Assembly: GCA_022701365.1 (NCBI GenBank)
Contig: JAKUHH010000131.1
Location: 124,001 to 188,000, forward strand
From: Mycocentrospora acerina
Lineage: Eukaryota > Ascomycota > Dothideomycetes > Pleosporales
Direction: 5' to 3'
DNA: 64,000 nt
In this document: piece by piece, positions 56,977 through 64,000 of the stretch
Layout of the letters: every line of letters starts with the position of its first letter
Position numbering within the stretch: the stretch's first letter is position 1
Position numbers and translations under genes: made by a program
The notes under the pieces: model-generated
What the model was told of the DNA's origin: nothing
The model's input: only the letters and a program-made list of their open reading frames with translations
The model's database searches: none

Positions 56977-57510
56977 GATTGCGAATGTAGGATGCAGCAA
57001 AAGGCTGCATGAGTCGACGCAAGTGGGGGAAGGTCAATGTGGTTGCCTAGTTGGTAGCCCTCGAGTGTTGTGAGGGCACCGAGTTTAGCTGGCAGCCAAC
57101 TACGAATCAACTTCAAAGATTGAACCAAAGGTAGTCACAAGTGAAAGTAGATGAGCATTCTGAGCTGAGGCGCCGTCACCGGTCAGCAGCAGCGTATACG
57201 TTGAGAGGTTGCTTCAGGCGTCACTTCCACAAAAGACGCATGCAATTCAGTGCAGATTCCATGTGAGAAAGCCATTGGTGAAATACATCCGCCAAACTGC
57301 ACCACTCGATGCCCCCCCACAAAGATGAAGATGTTGATGGCGGCAGATGACGCTCCTGGCATCGGTCACGTCGGCCCGCGGCTGGCAGCCAATCAGTGGG
57401 GGCGTCAAGTCAGCGTCGAACGAACTTAACCCAGGACCTGTGCCAACGTCAAATCTTCCACTCCCAGCACCGTCACCACCCGCCGTCAACACCGCCCACC
57501 CGCGTCCACG
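56977..57510. promoter_or_regulatory. Divergent POA1/RIP1 promoter with CCAAT box
   Basis: This 534-bp spacer has a CCAAT box at 57389-57393, about 120 bp upstream of the Rieske start codon. That is the usual place for the CCAAT-binding (Hap/AnCF) complex, which controls respiratory and iron-dependent genes in fungi. No ORF is supported here. Confidence 0.5.
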
Positions 57511-58656
57511 ATGCCCGCCCTCGCCAACACAACCCGTGCGATCGCACGCTCATGGACCGCCCACCAAATGCCGCTGGCCCGGGCCGGCTGCACCGCGCTC
57601 CAGACCCGCAACGCCTCGGCGTCCTCGTTCGACAGCCCCTTCAAGGGCTCCTCCAACTCGACCAAGATCCCCGACTTCAGCGCGTACAGGAATAAGGGCG
57701 GCGAGACGACCACCAAAGTCTTCCAGTACTTCATGGTCGGCACCATGGGTGCGCTGTCAGCCCTTGGCGCGAAGGCGACTGTCCAAGGTAAATACACACC
57801 ACACGATGCGTGCCGCAGCAGCTGGCAGGGGTAGTGGGAGGACCTGGATGAGAAAGGGCGGCGCTTTTTCTGGGCCGGGGAGGGCAATTGGCTATTTTGC
57901 GGATGAATTGGAGATGCGATGTGATGCAATGCAATGCAGAACGGATGGCTAACAACGGGCTGCACCAGACTTCCTCGTCAACATGTCCGCCTCAGCCGAC
58001 GTTTTGGCCCAGGCCAAGGTCGAGATTGATCTCTCTGCCATCCCCGAGGGCAAGAACGTGCGTTTAATCCCCCGCCCACTACGCCGATTGCCGCAGCACA
58101 GGCAGCTGATTGTCGCAGGTCATCATCAAGTGGCGAGGCAAGCCCGTCTTCATCCGCCACCGCACCGAGAGCGAGATCAAGGAGGCTGAGGATACCAAGT
58201 GGCAGTCGCTGCGTGACCCCCAGTCTGACTCTGACCGTGTCCAGAAGCCCGAGTGGTTGATCATGTTGGGTATGACGGCTCCTTTCATCCATGTCAAGCC
58301 CTCTCCCCACATCAAACCCTCCCCTCTGTCCATACTATCCCCTCCATCCACATTATCCCCTCCCTCCAAATTATCCTTCCATCCACATTATCTCCTCCAT
58401 CCAAAAGATGCCCCTCAATGTCATGTCATGCAACACCACACCACCCTAAACAGCAAACTAACCAAAACAAACAGGCGTCTGCACCCATCTCGGTTGTGTG
58501 CCCATTGGCGAGGCCGGCGACTTTGGCGGTTGGTTCTGCCCCTGCCACGGTTCCCACTACGACATCTCTGGCCGCATAAGAAGGGGACCCGCGCCGCTCA
58601 ACCTCGAGATCCCATCGTACGACTTCCCCGAGGAGGGCAAGGTTGTCATTGGTTAA
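57511..58656 (+). CDS. RIP1: Rieske iron-sulfur subunit of cytochrome bc1 complex
   Basis: Four exons (57511-57787, 57969-58057, 58119-58269, 58475-58656) give 232 residues. The protein is the [2Fe-2S] subunit of mitochondrial complex III, moving electrons from ubiquinol to cytochrome c1. Seen: an Arg/Ser-rich mitochondrial presequence (about 1-34); a matrix/TM segment ([24 protein letters not shown]) continuing [14 protein letters not shown]; the hinge; and the Rieske fold with cluster ligands in CTHLGC (175-180) and CPCHGSH (194-200), then [17 protein letters not shown]. All key Cys and His are present. The third intron (205 nt) contains a minisatellite. Length fits fungal Rip1 (215-235). 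Confidence 0.97.
58330..58415 (+). repeat. Minisatellite in RIP1 intron 3
   Basis: Four to five degenerate copies of an 18-nt unit like CACATTATCCCCTCCATC occupy much of the 205-nt intron. Units differ by one to three bases. The tract is pyrimidine-rich and does not contain splice sites. Confidence 0.7.
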
Positions 58657-58961
58657 ACGCGTTGAATGTACAATAACGAGAGGGAGAGAGAGGGAGAGAG
58701 AAAGCAGTAGAGGGGCAGGGGTGGTGTCAATAAGAGCATGCATTACCATTTCCTTTTGGTTCTCTTCATAGATTCGGCTTGTGTGCGTAGGAATGTAACA
58801 CCAGTAGAGTCGTTGGAATTGGACACGGAGTTTCTTCATGTTTGCATCTTGTGGCTCTGTGGCTCTATGGCTCTCTAGCCTTGTTTGGAGCTGGCGCAGC
58901 TCCCAACGCTGCAGAGCTATCTACTTGTCGCAGCGGCCCCTCCAGCCCCTCCTGCCCCTCA
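58657..58961. other. Convergent 3' spacer RIP1/BCP1
   Basis: 305 bp between two stop codons. A short GAGAGAGG purine run follows RIP1 (about 58678-58702). No gene. Confidence 0.6.
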
Positions 58962-60296
58962 CTACCCGCTCAAAAACGTCTTGACGCCCTCGACAGCCTC
59001 GCCAAACCGCCCCGCCTCAATCAGCACCAGATGCGCCTTGGCCTTGACGCCCATCTCCTGGAAGGCCCTCCTGCTGTCGCTCGCACCCTCGTCGACGGGC
59101 GTCTCGTACTCGAAGCTACCCGTGCCAATGGCAAACTTTTGCAACACCTCGTCCTCGGGGTGGAAGTAGAAGACCTCCTCGCTGGCCTTTTGGGCCTTTT
59201 TCTTCTTGCTCGGCGGCTGGTCTGCTGAGGGCAGCGTCGAGGCAATCTCCGAGTAGCACTTGGAGAGCACGAGGTAGTGTGTGAAGGCGTAGGGCTCTTT
59301 CTCCGCAAGCGCCCACTGCATCTCCTCGAGCAGCATCGTGTACATGGGGGGGATGATTTCGTGGGGCATGTTGATGAAGCGTTCGGTGAGGATTAGGCCG
59401 ATTTGCGCGGGGGAAGAGGGGGCGAGGAGAGGGGCGAGGGTGGGGAGAGAGGGTGGCGCGTGGCGCGAGAGGTAGGAAGTCAGGGCTTGGATGACCTTTT
59501 TCTCCTGGGGGTGGGGTGTTAGTGGTGGGATGCAGAGGAAAAGTGGAAGGAATAAAAGTGGAAGGAATTAAAGTGAAGGGAACAAAAGTGGAGGGAATAA
59601 AAGTGAAGGGAACAAAAGTGGAAGGAACAAAAGTGAAAGGAAGAAAAGTGAAAGGAATAAAGGTACCTTGTGTGTCTCGAGGTTCAGCACGGTGAGGAAG
59701 GCATAGGGGTCTGTCTCGTTGCCATCGACCTTGACGGTGCTGCCGAGCAGCGGCTGCGAGAGGATCAGGTCGGCGAGCTCGGAGAGGTCGAACAGCTGGG
59801 CGTCGACGTCGAGCAGCTGGCGCAGCAGCGTCTTGAGGCCGTGGAAGTCGACGGCGGGCTGGGGGTCGAACCACTCAAAGTCGACATTGACCGTGTCCAT
59901 GTCCTGTACGGAAGGTGAGCGAGGGCATTGAGGAGATTGGGGGTATTGGGGGCATTGGGGGTATTGAGGGTGTTGAGGGTGTTGGGGGTATCAAAGATAT
60001 CAAGAATATCAAGATTTCAAGATATCAAGACACCAAGAGTATCAAGACACCAAGAATACCAAGAATCTCAAGAATCTCAAGAATATCGAGAATGACAAGA
60101 TTATCAAGAATATCAAGAACGTCGAGGACATTGAGAATATCAAGACATTATGGACACCAAGAGTATCAAGATGAACAAAATCAAGGGCATGTACCTCGTC
60201 GCTGCCAGACTCATCGTCGGCATCCTGCTGCTTGCCCTTGGGCGCGGGGGCGTCGGGCAGGTCCTCGGGGTCTTGGTGCGACTTTCGCTTGCCCAT
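58962..60296 (-). CDS. BCP1: Bcp1 family protein (nuclear export/ribosomal chaperone)
   Basis: Three exons (60195-60296, 59667-59903, 58962-59504) give 293 residues. Yeast Bcp1 is an essential nuclear protein needed for export of the PIP5-kinase Mss4 and acts as chaperone of ribosomal protein Rpl23; human BCCIP is the homologue. Seen: a charged N terminus ([26 protein letters not shown]), then [26 protein letters not shown] typical of the family, [41 protein letters not shown], and [14 protein letters not shown]. Splicing joins GSDE to DMDTVNV and ETHK to EKKVIQA. Both introns (291 and 162 nt) consist largely of tandem repeats. Divergent from GUA1. Confidence 0.93.
59527..59660 (-). repeat. 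15-nt minisatellite in BCP1 intron 2
   Basis: About eight degenerate head-to-tail copies of a 15-nt unit, on the plus strand AAAAGTGGAAGGAAT and AAAAGTGAAGGGAAC variants. One unit has lost a base, which puts a stop codon into the read-through frame. Confidence 0.85.
59925..60180 (-). repeat. 9-nt minisatellites in BCP1 intron 1
   Basis: Two adjoining arrays of degenerate 9-nt units on the plus strand. About seven GGTATTGGG-like units occur to roughly 59990, followed by over fifteen ATCAAGAAT/ACCAAGAGT-like units to roughly 60165. Together they fill most of the 291-nt intron. Confidence 0.85.
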
Positions 60297-60638
60297 TGTG
60301 TTGTGCGTGGGGATGTCGGGGTGCTGCTGGGTTTTGCGACGACACGACGCGATGCGCAATGGACGCGCTACCAAGTAAATTTGAGCCCTGTCGGCCCTAC
60401 CACGTCCCTTGCTAGCAGCCTCGGGCCTTGAAATAAATAGTGCGACGACGCAAAACCCCACCAACGCTAGGCCGCAGAGACCCACCAAAATTTTGATCGC
60501 AACAGTCACCCCCACCAAACTTTATAACTCTGTGATTTCCGTCTTTTTTTTTTAGAAACCCCTCTTCCTTTTCTTTTATTCTCTTCCATTCCACTCCCCT
60601 TGCCTCTTCTCTCCTCTCCTGCCCTATCCTCCCCCACA
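60297..60638. promoter_or_regulatory. Divergent BCP1/GUA1 promoter
   Basis: This 342-bp spacer between opposite start codons has a C/T-rich stretch directly before the GUA1 ATG (about 60555-60638), typical of fungal housekeeping leaders. No specific operator was recognised. Confidence 0.55.
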
Positions 60639-62317
60639 ATGGCCGCCGCCGCCTCCGACCCCGTGCCCCCGCACAAGACGTTCGACACGATCCTGGTCCT
60701 CGACTTTGGCTCGCAGTACACGCATCTCATCACCCGCCGCCTGCGCGAGCTCAATGTCTACTCGGAGATGCTGCCGTGCAACACCAAGCTGGCCGACCTG
60801 CCGTTCAAGCCAAAGGGCATCATCCTCTCTGGCGGCCCCTACTCGGTCTACGAGGAGGGCGCGCCCCACGTCGACCACGCCGTCTTCGACCTTGGCGTCC
60901 CCATCCTGGGCATATGCTACGGTCTGCAGGAGATGGCCTGGCACTTTGGCAAGAATGCCGGCGTGGCTCGTGGCGAGAGGCGCGAGTTTGGACACGCCAA
61001 CATCACAATCGAGACACACGACGGGCACGTCAACCGGCTGTTCAAGGACCTCGGCAGCGACATGGAGGTCTGGATGAGCCACGGCGACAAGCTGAGCCAC
61101 ATGCCCGAGGACTTTATCACAGTGGCGTCGACGCCCAACTCGCCATACGCAGGCATCACCCACAAGACCAAGAAGTTCTACGGCATCCAGTTCCACCCCG
61201 AGGTCACGCACACGCAGAATGGCACCGTCATCCTGAAGAACTTCGCCATCGACATCTGCGAGGCGCGCACAGACTGGACCATGGGCAAGTTTGTGGACCA
61301 GGAGATTGCGCGCATCAGGAAGCTGGTGGGCGACAAGGGCCAGGTCATTGGCGCTGTCAGCGGCGGCGTTGACTCGACCGTCGCCGCCAAGCTGATGAAG
61401 GAGGCCATTGGCGACCGCTTCCACGCCGTCATGGTCGACAACGGCGTGCTGAGGCTCAACGAGGCCAAGCAGGTCAAGGAGACGCTCGAGAAGGGCCTGG
61501 GCATCAACCTGACAGTCATCGACGCGTCCGACTTGTTCCTCGACCGCCTCGCAGGCATCACCGACAACCCAGAGCAGAAGCGCAAGGTCATTGGCAACAC
61601 GTTCATTGAGATCTTCCAGGAGCAGGCCAAGAAGATTGCCGCCGAGGCCCACGAATCGGCGAACGCGGGTGAGGTTGAGTGGCTCCTCCAAGGCACCCTC
61701 TACCCCGACGTCATCGAGTCGCTGTCCTTCAAGGGCCCCTCGGAGACGATCAAGACACACCACAACGTCGGCGGTCTCCCAGCCGACATGAACCTCAAGC
61801 TCATCGAGCCTCTCCGCGAGCTCTTCAAGGACGAGGTTCGCCAGCTAGGCCAGGAACTCGGCATTAACGAAGAGCTCGTCTGGCGCCACCCCTTCCCCGG
61901 GCCAGGCATCGCGATCCGCATTCTCGGAGAGGTGACGCGCGAGCAGGTGCGCATTGCGCGCGAAGCCGACCACATCTTCATCGAGGAGATCAAGGCGGCT
62001 GGACTGTACCGCAACATCAGCCAGGCATTTGCTGCTCTCTTGCCGGTCAAGGCGGTGGGTGTCATGGGCGACAAGCGTGTGCACGACCAAGTGATTGCGC
62101 TGCGGGCTGTCGAGACATCAGACTTTATGACGGCGGACTGGTATCCGTTTGATGGAAACTTTTTGAAGAAGGTCAGCAGGCGGATTGTGAACGAGGTCAA
62201 CGGTGTTTGCCGCGTGGTATACGACAGTGAGTCTTTACTTTTAACCTACATGTGTAGTCGGGGTGCTAATGAATGACAGTTACGAGCAAGCCGCCTGGTA
62301 CTATTGAGATGGAGTAA
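60639..62317 (+). CDS. GUA1: GMP synthase (glutamine-hydrolysing)
   Basis: Two exons (60639-62226, 62280-62317) with a 53-nt intron give 541 residues, as in yeast Gua1 (525). The enzyme converts XMP, ATP and glutamine to GMP, the last step of guanine nucleotide synthesis, in the cytosol. Seen: a class I glutamine amidotransferase domain ([18 protein letters not shown] with nucleophile Cys93; FHPEV with His186 and Glu188); the ATP pyrophosphatase P-loop SGGVDST (241-247); and the C-terminal dimerisation domain ([28 protein letters not shown]). The last 12 codons after the intron ([12 protein letters not shown]) match the family terminus; without splicing the frame would run into an unrelated tail. 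The first ATG in a good context is used. Confidence 0.97.
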
Positions 62318-62996
62318 AGGTGCAGCTCTCTGGACACGGCTTGGCGAACAGACGGAGTTTTTTTTAGGATTGGCATGTGGGATATGGGATGATAGATTTG
62401 AATGCAAGACTCTTGGAGACGCATATGAATAGACGATAGGCTTGAAGAGATGATACCCTAAGTGGACGCAATAGACATGAAGACGGATTCGGTTCCAGAA
62501 CGAAGTGCTGCCAGATTGTTGTGCTGTGGTGTAATTTTTTTGCGATTGGGATATGTTAATGGTGGTGTTACTGGTTGGTCTCTGAGGTTTCAGGATGGAG
62601 CAGTGTTGTTGTGTTGTGTGGTGAATTTTCAAAGGGTTTGGTTGTTGTATTTTGTATTCAGATGTCGATGAAGAGATACCAACATGGGGGGAGAGTCAAC
62701 CCCCCTCCTACTACGACCTGTAAAATTAAAGATTTGGTGAACGAGTGTTTTTAATATGCCAGGAACAGTAAATATAACATTCCTAAAGCGTGTTCATGCA
62801 TCACCTCAAAGAACTTGAAGAGATGTCTGATCAAGCACCGCCTGACATGTGATGATGATGTTAATGATCGGACCCCCGAGATTGATCTCCACAGGGAAGC
62901 TAGGCTCCACGTCCCAGCTCCCACGCCCCAACCCACGACTCGACTCGGCTCGCCTTTTGAATCCACGACTCCCCGCGATTCCTCCCCAGCAATGCG
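62318..62996. other. Spacer between GUA1 and the CLC gene
   Basis: 0.68 kb in tandem orientation: GUA1 3' UTR, then the CLC promoter and leader. A two-codon upstream ORF (ATG CGA TGA at 62992-63000) overlaps the CLC start codon. Confidence 0.55.
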
Positions 62997-63000
62997 ATGA
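62992..63000 (+). promoter_or_regulatory. Minimal upstream ORF overlapping the CLC start
   Basis: ATG-CGA-TGA: a Met-Arg-stop peptide whose stop codon overlaps the main ATG by two bases (ATGA). Such a layout can make translation depend on leaky scanning or reinitiation. Whether the leader contains it depends on the transcription start. Confidence 0.45.
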
Positions 63001-64000
63001 ACCGCACCTCATCCTCGCACTCGTACTCGCGCCCACGACAGCCGTCGCAGTCCTCTCAACCACGCTCGCGCCCCGACCGCTCCACCTCGCGCGGCGAACC
63101 CACCCGCCCGCATCCCTCGCGGTCCTCGTCGTCGGCCACGCCCTCGCTCCGCCGCCGCAACACGACCCAATCGCTCCACTCGCTCACCTCGGACGACGAC
63201 CCGGAAGCCGCCAACACGACCCACACCGACCATGTCATCGTCGAGGAAATCGCGTCCATAAAGCGCTACGAGGACTTTACCACCATCGACTGGGTGCAGG
63301 ATGCTGCGCGCGAGCAGCTGCGCCGCAAAGCCCGCCGCAAGGAGCGCGCACACGCCCCCTTGTCCACCACCGGGCGCGTGTTCCTCGGGCGCGGCCACGG
63401 CAAATGGCGCCGCAAGATCGCAGAGGCGTATGACGCGGGCCAGGCGTGGATTGTGGTGACGCTGGTGGGCGCCGCGATTGGGCTCAACGCCGCCTTTCTG
63501 AACATTGTCACCGAGTGGCTGAGCGACATCAAGCGCGGGCACTGCACCACGGCGTTTTATCTCAACGAGACGTTTTGCTGCTGGGGCGCGGATGCGGGCT
63601 GCGACGAGTGGAGGCCGTGGAGTCGCCTGGCGCTGGTGAATTACGTGCTGTATGCGTGCTTTGCGGCGCTGTTTTCGCTGACGGCCGCGCGCCTGGTTAA
63701 GAGCTTTGCGCCGTATGCGGCGGGCAGTGGGATTAGCGAGATGAAGTGCATCATTGCGGGCTTTGTGATGAAGGGCTTTCTGGGCTTCACCACGCTGTTC
63801 ATCAAGAGCATTGGCTTGCCGTTGGCCATTGCGAGTGGGCTGAGTGTGGGCAAGGAAGGGCCCAGCGTGCATTATGCCGTCTGCACGGGGAATGTGATTA
63901 GCAGGTTCTTCGACAAGTACCGCAGGAATGCGGGCAAGACGCGGGAGATTCTGAGTGCGAGTGCGGCGGCGGGAGTGGCTGTGGCGTTTGGAAGTCCGAT
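62997..64000 (+). CDS. CLC-type voltage-gated chloride channel/transporter (5' part)
   Basis: The first 334 codons of an open frame cut by the window end. CLC proteins move chloride (or exchange it for protons) across endosomal, Golgi, vacuolar or plasma membranes; yeast Gef1 is the known fungal member. Seen: a Ser/Arg-rich cytosolic N terminus of about 80 residues; IKRYEDFTTIDWVQD, a typical fungal CLC lead-in; the first membrane helix (AWIVVTLVGAAIGLNAAFLN); a Cys-bearing loop (NETFCCWGADAGCDEWRPW); the chloride-binding signature GSGIS; the gating-glutamate motif GKEGPSVH; and the start of GSPI. All selectivity motifs reached so far are intact. No intron was found in the part visible. The CBS domains expected at the C terminus lie beyond the window. 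Confidence 0.94.
   Translation, partial: MNRTSSSHSYSRPRQPSQSSQPRSRPDRSTSRGEPTRPHPSRSSSSATPSLRRRNTTQSLHSLTSDDDPEAANTTHTDHVIVEEIASIKRYEDFTTIDWVQDAAREQLRRKARRKERAHAPLSTTGRVFLGRGHGKWRRKIAEAYDAGQAWIVVTLVGAAIGLNAAFLNIVTEWLSDIKRGHCTTAFYLNETFCCWGADAGCDEWRPWSRLALVNYVLYACFAALFSLTAARLVKSFAPYAAGSGISEMKCIIAGFVMKGFLGFTTLFIKSIGLPLAIASGLSVGKEGPSVHYAVCTGNVISRFFDKYRRNAGKTREILSASAAAGVAVAFGSP

Noticed and set aside
59568..59900. Read-through ORF from BCP1 exon 2 into intron 2
   Set aside because: The repeated LLFPSL-type tail is the minisatellite; splicing to EKKVIQA restores the family sequence.
59915..60415. 166-codon plus ORF with IGG/RISRISR repeats
   Set aside because: It is translation of the 9-nt minisatellite in BCP1 intron 1 on the wrong strand.
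60624..61763. 379-codon minus ORF across GUA1
   Set aside because: It is antisense to GMP synthase in GC-biased third-position sequence and has Leu/Val/Asp-rich shadow composition.
1..64000. CRISPR arrays, rRNA genes, complete transposons or viral genes
   Set aside because: Looked for on both strands; no regular spaced repeats, rRNA motifs, reverse transcriptase, transposase or capsid-like ORFs were found.

Overview
The window is nuclear DNA of a filamentous ascomycete. Genes are closely packed on both strands and carry short introns (about 50-200 nt, GT..AG ends, joined in frame by hand). The gene set includes an FG nucleoporin, U2A', a cytoplasmic dynein heavy chain, a caleosin, a family PL3 pectate lyase, and a cytochrome b5/b5-reductase fusion. 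Protein style suggests Dothideomycetes, probably Pleosporales-like; this is an inference from remembered families, not a search. ORF ends that begin at GTG or TTG were re-set to the first ATG or to a splice junction.

Left part (1-23.5 kb): mostly housekeeping. DCC1 (+) meets a hemerythrin-domain gene (-). A caleosin/peroxygenase (-), a tRNA-Gln with an intron (-) and ALG2 (-) follow. ALG2 shares a 313-bp divergent promoter with VPS15 (+), then LEA1 (+), FIP1 (-), NUP49 (+) and IML1 (+).

Middle (23.5-39 kb): more accessory. A cytochrome b5-b5 reductase fusion (-) and a cytochrome P450 without a membrane anchor (+) share a 516-bp divergent promoter. That promoter holds five copies of CCTCGG/CCGAGG, the known box of the FarA/FarB (CTF1) fatty-acid regulators. 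I take this as the best candidate for a little-described system: a two-gene, probably lipid-induced oxidation module. AT-rich, gene-poor DNA follows, with a tRNA-Asp, a secreted pectate lyase (-), a lineage-type hypothetical gene (-), a few doubtful small ORFs and an MFS transporter (-).

Right part (39-64 kb): housekeeping again. NOP4 (+); an intact 4335-residue dynein heavy chain (-) filling 13 kb; a POA1-like macrodomain protein (-) divergent from the Rieske subunit of complex III (+); BCP1 (-) divergent from GMP synthase GUA1 (+); and the 5' part of a CLC chloride transporter (+) cut by the window end. Three introns of RIP1 and BCP1, all within 2 kb, are made largely of degenerate minisatellites. 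I saw no CRISPR array, rRNA, virus or intact transposon.
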